From the NCBI GenBank assembly GCA_024279945.1, contig JAJRRA010000067.1, positions 1 through 64,000 of the forward strand: a stretch of DNA of 64,000 nt. The letters run 5' to 3'. Position 1 is the stretch's first letter. Every line of letters begins with the position of its first letter. Positions 27,892 to 36,618 of this stretch are shown one piece after another. The DNA is from Gammaproteobacteria bacterium. Lineage in GTDB: Bacteria > Pseudomonadota > Gammaproteobacteria > Xanthomonadales > SZUA-36. The notes beneath the pieces were generated by a model. The model saw only the letters and a list, made by a program, of their open reading frames with translations. It was not told where the DNA came from and did no database searches. Made by a program: the position numbers and the translations under genes.

Positions 27892-29756
27892 CTGCCAATC
27901 TCAATATCTCTGTCGGAATACACCACCGTTTCGGTCAGATTATTGATCGAAACATATTTACTGAAAAATTCTTCCAGCACAGAACCAAATAAAAACATGC
28001 CGCCTGCCTCGAATGCCGCTTCTTCCATCACCAGACGAATTTCCAGCCCGCGCCCGAAACTGATGGGGCCGGGAATCGGCAGGCGACGGGTGACCGGCTT
28101 GGCCTGAATGCTCAGGATGCCGTTGATTTGCCGGTCTGAAAGCGTGCCGTAGTTAGAGTAGAGACTGAGCAATTCCCTCAGCGCGGCTGCTCCTTCCTCA
28201 GGACTCTGATCAATCAATGACAGGTAATTCAAGGATAAGTGACTGATGATACGCCAGGCGTAATCACCGCTTGTGGTCTGCTCTCCCTCATCACCACCGG
28301 TACTGGCCGGACCAGGCCGGGTCGGGCCGGCCACACAGCGAATGATATCCACCGGCGCATTGGTCTCCAGGGTGAAGTCGCCACCCTTCTGGCCCAGCGG
28401 CATTTGCATCGGTAAATCCCGGTTGGTGCACAGTATCCTGACACCCAATTGAGCGAGGTCTGAACGGTAGGGCGCCTCATTCGCATCCACCAGCGAAAGG
28501 AATACCTCCTGGCCGAGATATGCAGACCGCGCTCCCTGCAATTTCTGGCGCGAAGACTTTATCCGTGGCTTCCTTTGCACAGTACAGTAAGCAGACTGTC
28601 TATCGGCCAACTGTTGCTCACTCATCCCATAAAAGGGCAGAAAGACCTGGCTGTCGGCAACCTGCGCCGCATAACCTGTTACAGCAAGCACCTGATATAC
28701 CTCGAAATCTAACGGTTTGCTGCGATCCGGCACAAGGTGGTACTCGTAATCCCTGTCGTTGATGTGAATCCGGTCTGCCTGTTTGCTGAATATATTGACT
28801 GCAGGAGTGCAGTAGGGCAGGAAATTCCGCTTGTCGACCACATTTTCGAGTTCATTTCTGCGTTTAGACAGATGAATGATTATTTCAAATTTTGTGGCAT
28901 TCACACTCGCAAGTGCTTCGGCCAGGCCACAGATATTGATAAAACGGTAGCGCTCAGGAAAGGAAAAATACTCGCGCAGCAGACGGTAGCCGTCAAAGGA
29001 CCGCGAGCGATAATTGAGCATGCCTTCTTTTGCGTCAAAACCCATGCGGCGGATATTGTCGGCGGAAAGCGTAAGCACCCGTTTACTGTCTTTACCGCCG
29101 GTCACAATAGACAATCCGCAGCCGTTACTGAGGATCTGTTCATACAACCACAAGGGGATATGCCCACTTCCGCCAAGAAACAACGGAAGTTCATCCATGC
29201 GTAACTCGTGCAGCCCGACACCGCACAGTGTGTGTAATTCAATCCGCACACCTGCCGCCACTCCCCGGCCGGGCCTGATGCCCAGGTGGGCCAATGCGGC
29301 ACGGGTACCGAGGTATTCTGCGTGAGTCACTTCGAGCGGGAAAAGGGTGACGTCCTGTGCAGTCGTGTATTCACAACTGGTCTGCATCTCCGCACCCAGG
29401 CCGCTACGCAAAAGCGTACCGCGTTCCAGCAAAAAACCCTCCGCCATACTGCTGTCATCCGGGTCCGGCGTCATCTGCACTACCGCCATGGATGGCTGCG
29501 GCGCCAGGTAGTCAGGATAAACCATCGATAGAAGCTGTTGACAGAACTTTGGAAATTCTTCCTCAATTTTAAGCTGCACGCGGGCCGTGAGGAAGGCAAA
29601 ACCTTCCAGTAAACGCTCAACATACGGATCAGCGCACTGCTCGTTCTCTATGCCCAGGCGTGCGGCAATCTTCGGGTAGGAAATGGCGAATTCAGCCCCC
29701 ATTTCGTGCATGAAATGCAATTCATTGTTGTAGTGCTTGAGCAGTCTTTGATCCAT
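27855..29756 (-). CDS. tssF: T6SS baseplate protein TssF
   Basis: Baseplate wedge protein of 633 residues, the family's usual length. The diagnostic N-terminus LLKHYNNELHFMHEMGAEFAISYPKIAARLG is followed by YVERLLEGFAFLTARVQLKIEEEFPKFCQQLLSMVYPDYLAP. The C-terminal segment GRGLEIRLVMEEAAFEAGGMFLFGSVLEEFFSKYVSINNLTE is also typical. It overlaps tssG and follows tssE by 6 nt in the minus-strand operon tssA-tssB-tssC-hcp-tagJ-tssE-tssF-tssG-clpV. Confidence 0.95.
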   Translation of the reverse strand: MDQRLLKHYNNELHFMHEMGAEFAISYPKIAARLGIENEQCADPYVERLLEGFAFLTARVQLKIEEEFPKFCQQLLSMVYPDYLAPQPSMAVVQMTPDPDDSSMAEGFLLERGTLLRSGLGAEMQTSCEYTTAQDVTLFPLEVTHAEYLGTRAALAHLGIRPGRGVAAGVRIELHTLCGVGLHELRMDELPLFLGGSGHIPLWLYEQILSNGCGLSIVTGGKDSKRVLTLSADNIRRMGFDAKEGMLNYRSRSFDGYRLLREYFSFPERYRFINICGLAEALASVNATKFEIIIHLSKRRNELENVVDKRNFLPYCTPAVNIFSKQADRIHINDRDYEYHLVPDRSKPLDFEVYQVLAVTGYAAQVADSQVFLPFYGMSEQQLADRQSAYCTVQRKPRIKSSRQKLQGARSAYLGQEVFLSLVDANEAPYRSDLAQLGVRILCTNRDLPMQMPLGQKGGDFTLETNAPVDIIRCVAGPTRPGPASTGGDEGEQTTSGDYAWRIISHLSLNYLSLIDQSPEEGAAALRELLSLYSNYGTLSDRQINGILSIQAKPVTRRLPIPGPISFGRGLEIRLVMEEAAFEAGGMFLFGSVLEEFFSKYVSINNLTETVVYSDRDIEIGRWPVRMGTRPRL

Positions 29757-29762
29757 TCAGGC

Positions 29763-30266
29763 TTACCCCGTATCTTCCCGGACATTGAACTGACCACACT
29801 CGAGATCCAATTCGCTACGCAATACCACCTGGAACGGCATGGGCTGGCCAAAAACGACCCCTTCAATTTCAAATACCAAAGAATTGTGACTCATCTCAGC
29901 CGGGTCGGAGCGGACCTTGATTTTCAGGCTGTTCTGGATGAACCGGGGTTCAAATTCGCAGATTACACTGCGCAGTTTTTTCTCTAACTCTACGGTGTCT
30001 ATCGAAGCGGCCGTGTGCCCGGAGATATCCGGTAAACCATAGTTCAAAACGGAATGTTTGACTTCCGGATAAGCGGAAAGGTCAAAAACAGAATCCATCG
30101 ACACCGAGTTAAGTAACCAGCCCAGGTCGCGGATCACGGCGTCCTTGAACTGCCTCTGGTTGAGTATCTGCTGTGATGAGCTTTCCCTTTTTTTATCAGA
30201 GCGCTGGTCTGTCAGCCGATCCAGCAAGGAAGGTTGCAGCCGGTCTTTTAAGGACCATTGTCCCAT
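29763..30266 (-). CDS. tssE: T6SS baseplate protein TssE (gp25-like)
   Basis: A 167-residue homologue of phage T4 gp25, which starts sheath assembly on the baseplate. It has the N-terminal SLLDRLTD, the segment AVIRDLGWLLNSVS, the EPR motif in ICEFEPRFIQNSLKI, and the closing FEIEGVVFGQPMPFQVVLRSELDLECG. It sits 9 nt after tagJ and 6 nt before tssF. Confidence 0.93.
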   Translation of the reverse strand: MGQWSLKDRLQPSLLDRLTDQRSDKKRESSSQQILNQRQFKDAVIRDLGWLLNSVSMDSVFDLSAYPEVKHSVLNYGLPDISGHTAASIDTVELEKKLRSVICEFEPRFIQNSLKIKVRSDPAEMSHNSLVFEIEGVVFGQPMPFQVVLRSELDLECGQFNVREDTG

Positions 30267-30275
30267 GTCCGCGGT

Positions 30276-31061
30276 TTAGCCCTCAATCTCAATGGATCGA
30301 ACCGCAAGTAGGGGATAGTCTGATTGGTCGCTGGCAAGCAGCCGTTGACCAACGCCTTCAAAGACACCCTGCCCCTGGTCCTGCCAGTCCGTTTTCCTGG
30401 AAAGAAGAAATTCGTTACCGACACCGGACAGCAGGGGATACCTGGCCGGCAGCATCACCATATTCTGACCTCCGTTGGCCCAGGTCACCTCCGCCGGAAG
30501 CCAGACCAGGTCACGTAAATCCGAGGGCGCCTCGGTACGCAAACGCTTGATGGTTTGTAGAGGAGCCCAGTAATACTGATCGTTGAATATAATTTCCAGC
30601 ACGGGACCAAATCGCTGATCGGCATCAGCCAGCCAGTCGAATGGCTCTTCATTGATCTTTCCGCTCGAAGCAGGTGCCTGCTCAAAGGCCTGTTCTTTCA
30701 GCTTCTCAAAATTGTCGAGTTCACCCCTTGCATGACACTGCTGGGCTTCGATCAGCAAGGCCATCCATTGCTGCGGCTCACCCAGGACCAACGGTTTGCT
30801 TTTACCGGCAAAGACCGCTTCCCGGTGCTTTTCACAGTTGATAACTTCGCGGTAAGCATGTACCAGGGGCCAGGCCTCACTGTTCAGGTCGTGAATGACC
30901 TCAAGCTGGGTCAGTGCCCGATTCCACTGCCCGAGCACCGCCATCAACTGGAAAAGGAAAACCCGCAGCTCGAAATCAGCCGGTTGAGAGCGCACCTTCT
31001 GCTGCAGTTCGCTCAAGGCTGCTTCCAGATCCCCCGCTTGTATAAGCTCTTCTGCGCTCAT
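30276..31061 (-). CDS. tagJ: T6SS accessory protein TagJ (SciE/ImpE type)
   Basis: A 261-residue protein of the TagJ/HsiE1 family. The N-terminal TPR-like helices begin ELIQAGDLEAALSELQQKVRSQPADFELRVFLFQLMAVLGQWNRA, typical of ImpE/SciE. The C-terminal domain has FGPVLEIIFNDQYYWAPLQTIKRL and ARYPLLSG. In known systems TagJ binds the TssB N-terminal helix and marks a class in which ClpV recognises the sheath differently. It follows hcp, separated by a strong hairpin. Confidence 0.92.
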   Translation of the reverse strand: MSAEELIQAGDLEAALSELQQKVRSQPADFELRVFLFQLMAVLGQWNRALTQLEVIHDLNSEAWPLVHAYREVINCEKHREAVFAGKSKPLVLGEPQQWMALLIEAQQCHARGELDNFEKLKEQAFEQAPASSGKINEEPFDWLADADQRFGPVLEIIFNDQYYWAPLQTIKRLRTEAPSDLRDLVWLPAEVTWANGGQNMVMLPARYPLLSGVGNEFLLSRKTDWQDQGQGVFEGVGQRLLASDQSDYPLLAVRSIEIEG

Positions 31062-31110
31062 TAATCACCCCGATATTCAAATAAAAAGCCTCTCCACCAA
31101 AAGATGCAGA

Positions 31111-31136
31111 GGGAGACCCGGCGCCCCGGATCTCCC
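31111..31136 (-). terminator. Strong hairpin between hcp and tagJ
   Basis: GGGAGACCCGG-CGCC-CCGGATCTCCC forms an 11-bp stem with one mismatch and a 4-nt loop, about 33 nt after the hcp stop. No long U-tract follows in the hcp direction, so it may act as a partial terminator or as a 3' end that stabilises an abundant hcp mRNA, letting hcp exceed the downstream structural genes. Confidence 0.45.
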
Positions 31137-31168
31137 ACGCATCATTCAACGACCTTCCAGACAATCGA

Positions 31169-31651
31169 TCAAAGCGGTACGTTCGCCTTGATATCCCATC
31201 CAAGTTCACTGGCAGCACCAGCCGAGCCATCGTCCTTCTGTGGCGTGTACTCTACTTTGACCTTGGCGAAGTTCAGCGTAATATTTTCCGTCTGTACGTC
31301 TTCACCACCGCTTCCGCCTTCCGATACACTGGTAACCAGAACTTTTTCCATTGTCACCTTGAAATATTGGATAGGGGAATCACCTGCCTTGCGGCAGACC
31401 AGAACCGCCGACTCAAAATGTTTGCCTGAACAACACTTTTGCATCAGCACGGTGGAAGCCTTGTCCAGATACTTGGTGACGGACATGTCCTGCACGTTAA
31501 CCTTGCCTGACCCACCACCACCGGCGGTGTGCATGCTGCCGGACTGGGTCAAACCCCAACTGAATGCCAGCACGTCAATTTCACCCCCGTGCGAATCATC
31601 TGCTGATTCTCCTTCGCATCCCTCAATTTTCAAAAACATGTCAACAGCCAT
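31169..31651 (-). CDS. hcp: T6SS inner-tube protein Hcp (TssD)
   Basis: Hexameric tube protein of 160 residues. It has MAVDMFLKIEGCEGESADDSHGGEIDVLAFSWG, the GSGKVNVQDMSVTKYLDKAS strand region and the C-terminal VEYTPQKDDG. It stacks with VgrG inside the sheath and is secreted. The ribosome-binding site AAAGGAGA is strong, matching the high expression of the family. A long (about 100 nt) leader runs from a CRP-type promoter in the 197-nt gap after tssC. Confidence 0.96.
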   Translation of the reverse strand: MAVDMFLKIEGCEGESADDSHGGEIDVLAFSWGLTQSGSMHTAGGGGSGKVNVQDMSVTKYLDKASTVLMQKCCSGKHFESAVLVCRKAGDSPIQYFKVTMEKVLVTSVSEGGSGGEDVQTENITLNFAKVKVEYTPQKDDGSAGAASELGWDIKANVPL

Positions 31652-31758
31652 TACTATCTCCTTTAAATAAATTCAAATGTCTTTTCCATCGTTTTGACCC
31701 AATGTCAGTTGAACCTGCCTCAACGCAGTTCTGTTCGGTTCACTGCTCATCAACTGCA

Positions 31759-31801
31759 ACTATAGCCACTTACTTCCCGCCCGGCTGTGAATCACTTCAC
31801 A
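31759..31801 (-). promoter_or_regulatory. CRP-type class II promoter of hcp
   Basis: On the plus strand TGTGA-ATCACT-TCACA (31786-31801) is a perfect CRP core palindrome. Toward hcp, 21 nt follow, then TATAGT (31764-31759), five of six matches to the -10 consensus. The site centre is thus at -41.5 with a start near 31752, the same geometry as the vgrG promoter. The -35 position (CAGCCG) has no match. hcp therefore seems able to be transcribed apart from the upstream tssABC genes. Confidence 0.8.
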
Positions 31802-31848
31802 TGAAACAAAAGATCGTCACCACCCCGGGAAAAGCACCCCGCCGGGCG

Positions 31849-33345
31849 CTATGCACCCTTGGTAGACGGCAACTTCGATACCAATCGCAGCGAAACGGTC
31901 AGGCCTTCCAATTGGTAATGCGGCCGCAGATAAAAGCGGGAGCGGTAATAACCGGGATTGCTCTCGTCTTCTTCAACCACAACTTCTGCTGCAGCCAGCG
32001 GTTTGCGTGCCTTGGTGGTCTCGCTGGAATTCTGCGGATCACCGTCTACGTACTGCATCACCCAGTTGTTCAGCCAGGTTTGCATTTCATCGCGTTCCTT
32101 GAACGAGCCGATCTTGTCCCGGACAATACATTTAAGGTAATGGGCAAAACGACAACTGGCGAACAGGTAGGGCAAGCGTGCGGCCAGATTGGCGTTGGCC
32201 GTGGCATCGGGGTCATCATATTCAGCTGGTTTTTGCAGAGACTGCGCACCGATAAACGCCGCGAAATCAGAGTTTTTCCTATGAATCAGCGGCATGAAGC
32301 CACTCTTGGCCAATTCCGCTTCACGCCGGTCACTGATGGCAATTTCGGTCGGGCATTTCATGTCAACACCACCATCATCGGTGGGGAAAGTATGTGTTGG
32401 CAGGTTTTCGACCGCACCGCCCGATTCGATACCGCGGATACGGGAACACCAGCCGTACATCTTGAATGAGCGGTTTATATTAACGCCCATTGCATAGGCC
32501 GAATTGGCCCAACTGTATTTTCTGGAATCGGCCCCCTCGGTGTCTTCCTCAAAATCGAATTCGTCCACCGGATCCGTCTTCGCACCATAGGGCTGGCGGG
32601 CCAGGAAACGTGGCATGGCCAGGCCAAGGTAGCGTGAGTCTTCTGATTCGCGCAAAGACCTCCAGCCGGCATATTCAGGAGTCTGGAAGATCTTAGTCAG
32701 ATCCCTGGGGTTACTCAGTTCGCCCCATGAATCAAACTGCATGGCCTTGGGGCTGACCGCGGAAATAAACGGTGAGTGCATTGCCGCTGAGACTTTTGCC
32801 ATTTCGGTGAGCGTCTCAACATCCTGCGGGCCATGGTCAAAATAATAATCCCCGATGACACAACCGTAGGGTTCGCCGCCGAACTGCCCATATTCCTCTT
32901 CATACATCTGCTTGAATATAGGACTTTGATCCCAGGCAGTACCCTTGAACTTTCTCAGGGTCTTGTGCAAATCCTTCTTGGAGATACTCATCACCTTGAT
33001 TTTAAGAAACTCATCCGTCTCGGTGTTGTTTACCATATAGCTCAATCCACGCCATGCACTCTCCAGGGCCTGAAAATCTTCGTGATGCATGATCAGATTG
33101 ATTTGCTCGGTCAGTTTCTGGTCAATTTGCGCGACCAGTGCACCAATGGAGGCAACGGCATCCGAGGAAACCAGCTTGGTGTCTTTGAGTACGTATTCGG
33201 CCAGGGTATGGACCGCTGACTCAATTTCTTCGGAGGCACGGACCGTTTTGGGCCGGAATTCTTTGCTCAGCAAGGCGCCGAATTCACTACTCTCCTCAAC
33301 TTCAGTTGCCGCTTGCGGTGCGGATACCTGTTTTTTTTCTGCCAT
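31849..33345 (-). CDS. tssC: T6SS contractile sheath large subunit TssC
   Basis: Sheath subunit of 498 residues (VipB type). It has INLIMHHEDFQALESAWRGLSYMV, YGCVIGDYYFDHGPQDVETL, ARQPYGAKTDPVDEFDFEED, the LAKSGFMPLIHRKNSDFAAFIGAQS region, and the C-terminal LPYLFASCRFAHYLKCIVRDKIGSF with the closing strand SRFYLRPHYQLEGLTVSLRLVS. It polymerises with TssB. It lies 3 nt after tssB. Unlike the 16175 paralogue it keeps the full C-terminal handshake part. Confidence 0.96.
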   Translation of the reverse strand: MAEKKQVSAPQAATEVEESSEFGALLSKEFRPKTVRASEEIESAVHTLAEYVLKDTKLVSSDAVASIGALVAQIDQKLTEQINLIMHHEDFQALESAWRGLSYMVNNTETDEFLKIKVMSISKKDLHKTLRKFKGTAWDQSPIFKQMYEEEYGQFGGEPYGCVIGDYYFDHGPQDVETLTEMAKVSAAMHSPFISAVSPKAMQFDSWGELSNPRDLTKIFQTPEYAGWRSLRESEDSRYLGLAMPRFLARQPYGAKTDPVDEFDFEEDTEGADSRKYSWANSAYAMGVNINRSFKMYGWCSRIRGIESGGAVENLPTHTFPTDDGGVDMKCPTEIAISDRREAELAKSGFMPLIHRKNSDFAAFIGAQSLQKPAEYDDPDATANANLAARLPYLFASCRFAHYLKCIVRDKIGSFKERDEMQTWLNNWVMQYVDGDPQNSSETTKARKPLAAAEVVVEEDESNPGYYRSRFYLRPHYQLEGLTVSLRLVSKLPSTKGA

Positions 33346-33348
33346 GGC

Positions 33349-33876
33349 CTATTTCTCCCCTGTTCCTTCGTCGTTACCCGCCTCAGGTTTGGGTTCCGAT
33401 ACCAGTGATTGCAATAAAGCCGGATCATTGATCGCCTTGGCAATCAACTCTTCGGCTCCGGTTTTTCCATCCATATAGGTAATCAGGTTATTCAACTGTG
33501 TTCTGGCTTCAAGCAACTTGTTCAGCGAATCGACTTTTCTGGCCACAGCGGCCGGCGAGAAATCGTCCATGCTGTCGAAGGTGAGATCAACATTCAACTG
33601 GCCTTCACCGGTCAGGGTGTTGTCTACGCGAAATGCCGCCCTGGGCTTCATGGCACGCATGCGATCATCGAAATTATCAATATCAAATTCCATGAATTTA
33701 CGATCTGCCACCGCAGGAAGCGGCTCTTCCGGCTTGCCTGCCAGATCAGACATTACCCCCATGACAAAAGGCAGGTTGATCTTTTTTTCAGCCCCGTACA
33801 GTTCCACGTCATACTCGATCTGCACCCGTGGCGCCCTGTTTCTCTGGATAAATTTTTGACTGCTTTCTTTGGCCAT
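33349..33876 (-). CDS. tssB: T6SS contractile sheath small subunit TssB
   Basis: Sheath subunit of 175 residues (VipA type). It has SSQKFIQRNRAPRVQIEYDVE, LPFVMGVMSDLAGKP, FMEFDIDNFDDRM, LTFDSMDDFSPAAVARKV and a helical LLEARTQLNNLITYMDGKTGAEEL. The ribosome-binding site GGGAGG lies 8 nt before the ATG. The 111-nt gap to tssA holds repeated TGAAT/ATTCA dyads, so it may have its own promoter. Confidence 0.95.
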   Translation of the reverse strand: MAKESSQKFIQRNRAPRVQIEYDVELYGAEKKINLPFVMGVMSDLAGKPEEPLPAVADRKFMEFDIDNFDDRMRAMKPRAAFRVDNTLTGEGQLNVDLTFDSMDDFSPAAVARKVDSLNKLLEARTQLNNLITYMDGKTGAEELIAKAINDPALLQSLVSEPKPEAGNDEGTGEK

Positions 33877-33900
33877 AATTATGCCTCCCTGAGCGATTAC

Positions 33901-33949
33901 TGAATATTCAAAACTGAAGTGTATACATTGAATCCTATACTAAGATTCA
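33901..33949. promoter_or_regulatory. TGAAT/ATTCA dyads upstream of tssB
   Basis: A perfect 10-bp palindrome TGAATATTCA (33901-33910) is followed by TGAATC-N9-GATTCA (33929-33949), reusing the same half-site. Both lie in the 111-nt gap between tssA and tssB, 25-75 nt before the tssB start. This suggests an operator for an unidentified regulator. The sequence is AT-rich, so chance cannot be excluded. Confidence 0.35.
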
Positions 33950-33987
33950 GAAAAATGTTCCAACTACCCTTGCCAAACTTCCTTTGA

Positions 33988-35010
33988 CTACGAATTATCG
34001 TCTGTATTGCCGCTGACAATCCTTGCCTGTTTCAGCCCATCGGGGACCATGTCCTCAAGAATTTCGAGGAAAGATTTCTCGACCAGCCTTTGCGCCCTGC
34101 GTAACAGCAGCGGAATCGGACTGGAAGGTTCGTGCACTGAATAGTATTCACAGATTTTATCGAGAATCCGAATCACATCGGCCCTGCTGTTGATCACACC
34201 CGATGGGGCGGCCGCGGCGTTTCCGGGTATATCCCCGTCCGCCGCTATCTCCTCCGTATCCTGGCCGGCCTGCGATGGTGCAAACTCATCCAGAATGGCA
34301 GAAACTTTTTTCAGTGCTTTCGTCGCATTATCCAGGCTGAGCGCTCCTCCATCACCGGATTTTTCCTGCCAGACCCGGTTAATATCCGCCAGCAACTCAA
34401 TGGATTCACCTACGGAATTGCACAGCGTTTCCACGTACTCGGGATCCGACCGGAGGAACGCCTGGCGAATGAGGTTAATATCCGGAACTTCTTCTCCCTC
34501 ATCCGGCGTCTCCTTACCTTGTGAAAGCTCCACTTCGCGAACGCCAAAGCGGCCCATACCTTTCAATTCAACCAGTACGACCCGGTTAAGAGCCATGCTG
34601 ATGAGACTGTGCTCATTCAACATCTCCAACGTATTCATCCGCAATGTCGGGTCGTTGTCGTCTTCGGGATCAAGCTGTGGGTGGACTGTGTCCCAGAAAT
34701 CTTCGACATAGATCCGCAATATCTCAAGATTATCCCTGAATGCGGGAAGACCCCGGGGGTGGATTGAGGCGATGGAGGCATAGACCCGGACGCGCAAGTC
34801 CCGGGTTTTTTCAGCCACAACCCCGGCGAGCTTTTCCACACCTTTCCAATCCGGCCCGGCGTCATCCTTGTCATAACCTTTTAAAGACGATTCCGGCTTC
34901 GTCTCGAACAGGTTTTCCATTTCCGTATACTGAGGGTCATACTCCAGGTTTTCACCGCTTGGAGAATCTTCGGAAACAGGCTTACTCAATGCTTCAATTG
35001 ATGGACTCAT
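33988..35010 (-). CDS. tssA: T6SS protein TssA (ImpA N-domain)
   Basis: A 340-residue TssA. The ImpA-type N-terminal domain has PVSEDSPSGENLEYDPQYTEME, PDWKGVEKLAGVVAEKTRDLRVRVYA and LPAFRDNLEILRIYVEDFWDTVHPQLDPEDDNDPTLRMNTLE, typical of the family. The C-terminal part (SSPIPLLLRRAQRLVEKSFLEILEDMVPDGL) is the short type. TssA primes baseplate and tail assembly. It is the first gene of the minus-strand structural operon, divergent from tagH with a 135-nt shared upstream region. AGGAG lies 4 nt before the ATG. Confidence 0.94.
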   Translation of the reverse strand: MSPSIEALSKPVSEDSPSGENLEYDPQYTEMENLFETKPESSLKGYDKDDAGPDWKGVEKLAGVVAEKTRDLRVRVYASIASIHPRGLPAFRDNLEILRIYVEDFWDTVHPQLDPEDDNDPTLRMNTLEMLNEHSLISMALNRVVLVELKGMGRFGVREVELSQGKETPDEGEEVPDINLIRQAFLRSDPEYVETLCNSVGESIELLADINRVWQEKSGDGGALSLDNATKALKKVSAILDEFAPSQAGQDTEEIAADGDIPGNAAAAPSGVINSRADVIRILDKICEYYSVHEPSSPIPLLLRRAQRLVEKSFLEILEDMVPDGLKQARIVSGNTDDNS

Positions 35011-35145
35011 CTGGCTCCTTGTTCAATTTCCAGAATTCCTTGCTACAATTACCGGTATCCCGTTTATCTGTTTGAGTATAAGGTATTCTTGAGTACGCGC
35101 AACCAAGACACACAACAGGTACTGAACAAGGCGTCCAGATAAAAC

Positions 35146-36618
35146 ATGTCGATTACACTGAAAATCATCAGTTACCAGCGCCTCACCCCCGGGCAGCAGG
35201 AGTTATTTCAAACGGAACTCAACCGGTTCTCAATAGGACGAAATCCGGACAATCACTGGGTTCTCCCGGATCCCCAGCGCTTCATGTCCGGCACCCACTG
35301 CTGGCTTGAAAATCGCGACGGAACCTGGTTTGTAATCGATACCAGCACCAATGGAGTATTCCTCAACGGCTCAGAGCAACGCCTGGCCAAGAACGACCCG
35401 GTTGCACTCAATCAAGCGGACCGGATCCGCCTGGGCGACTATGAACTGGAGCTTGACCTGCTGGAAAGCGAGCAGGTTCTCAGTGATGCTGCAAGCCCCT
35501 CCGCAGACCCATTTCAGAGCAATCTGGAGGATATCTTCACCACACCCGAAGCACCGCATCCCAGTGCACCGGAAGAGCTGAAAGAGGTCAACACCCCCCT
35601 TTCACAACTGGACAACGGTCTGTTGGGGGACGCGGTCAGTATTGACGATCTTTACCAACTGGACGGTGAGGCAGAAGAGCAGCAGGAGCCGCCTACCCTG
35701 GCCAGCCAGGGAGACCAGCTTTCGCCGCTGAGTGAACATTTTTCTGCTCCGGAAGTGGCTGAAATTCAGGGCAGCCCACTCCCGGATCAGTATGCGGCCG
35801 ATCTCGATGCAATACCTGAAAACTGGGACGATGAAACCGGCATGATCCAAAGCCCGCTTAAAGAGGAGCCGCAGGATCCAAAGCCCGTTGCCAAACAGGC
35901 GGTTGCACCCCCGCCGGCCCGGCCTCAGCAACCGCCAGCCTCAGAAGCCCCCCAGGCTCCACCACTACGGCCGCTTGAGCCATCTCAGCAGGCAGCACGG
36001 CCGATCAGTCCAGATTCCGCTTTAGCGGCGTTTGCGGCAGGAGCAGGCCTGTACTTGACGCAGTTGCAGGTGGAAAATGAAAATGAATTCTTTAACGATC
36101 TGGGCGAACTGATTAAAACCATGACCGAAGGACTGATGCAGGCGGTCGCGTCCAGAAGCCAGGTCAAGAGTGAATTCCGCCTTGAGCAGACCATGATCGC
36201 ACCGACCGAAAATAACCCTTTTAAATTTTCAGTTTCTACCCAGGAGGCTCTCTCTCGCCTGTTTAACCGGGCTGATGGCGCCTATCTGTCTGGCTGCGCG
36301 GCAGCGGCCGAAGCGATAGATGACATCAATGCACACCAGATGGCCGTTATGGCCGGAACCGAAGCCGCGTTGAAAAGTATTTTGCAGCGCTTCAGGCCGG
36401 CAACACTGGAATCCAGGTTCAGTGGCGACTCCCTGTTTGACAAGGCGCTGCCTTCTCTAAAAAAAGCCCGTTACTGGGATTTCTACAAAGTCCTGTACGA
36501 TGAAGTTTCTGAAGCTGCAGACGATGATTTTCAGCAGTATTTCGGCAGCGAATTCTCCAGTGCTTATGAAAAACAACTTGACCGACTTAAAATTTCCCGA
36601 AAGGAACAATCAAAATGA
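35146..36618 (+). CDS. tagH: T6SS FHA-domain protein TagH (Fha)
   Basis: A 490-residue regulator. The N-terminal FHA domain (about 20-100) has FSIGRNPDNHWVLPD, FMSGTHCWLENRD and DTSTNGVFLNGS, with the Arg, Ser, His and Asn that bind phosphothreonine. A proline/glutamine-rich linker (about 240-285) leads to the conserved C-terminal TagH domain (LAAFAAGAGLYLTQL and GDSLFDKALPSLKKARYWDFYKVLYDEVSEAADDDFQQYFGSEFSSAYE). In the known pathway PpkA phosphorylates Fha to trigger assembly. It starts the plus-strand operon tagH-tssJ-tssK-tssL-tssM-tagF-pppA. Confidence 0.94.
   Translation: MSITLKIISYQRLTPGQQELFQTELNRFSIGRNPDNHWVLPDPQRFMSGTHCWLENRDGTWFVIDTSTNGVFLNGSEQRLAKNDPVALNQADRIRLGDYELELDLLESEQVLSDAASPSADPFQSNLEDIFTTPEAPHPSAPEELKEVNTPLSQLDNGLLGDAVSIDDLYQLDGEAEEQQEPPTLASQGDQLSPLSEHFSAPEVAEIQGSPLPDQYAADLDAIPENWDDETGMIQSPLKEEPQDPKPVAKQAVAPPPARPQQPPASEAPQAPPLRPLEPSQQAARPISPDSALAAFAAGAGLYLTQLQVENENEFFNDLGELIKTMTEGLMQAVASRSQVKSEFRLEQTMIAPTENNPFKFSVSTQEALSRLFNRADGAYLSGCAAAAEAIDDINAHQMAVMAGTEAALKSILQRFRPATLESRFSGDSLFDKALPSLKKARYWDFYKVLYDEVSEAADDDFQQYFGSEFSSAYEKQLDRLKISRKEQSK

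Noticed and set aside
31564-32469. 301-codon open frame antisense to tssC and the hcp promoter
   Set aside because: Crosses both a conserved gene and a promoter region; composition and lack of motifs mark it as a shadow frame.
35011-35145. CRP site in the tagH/tssA divergent region
   Set aside because: No TGTGA or TCACA half-site is present; the operons may be controlled otherwise.
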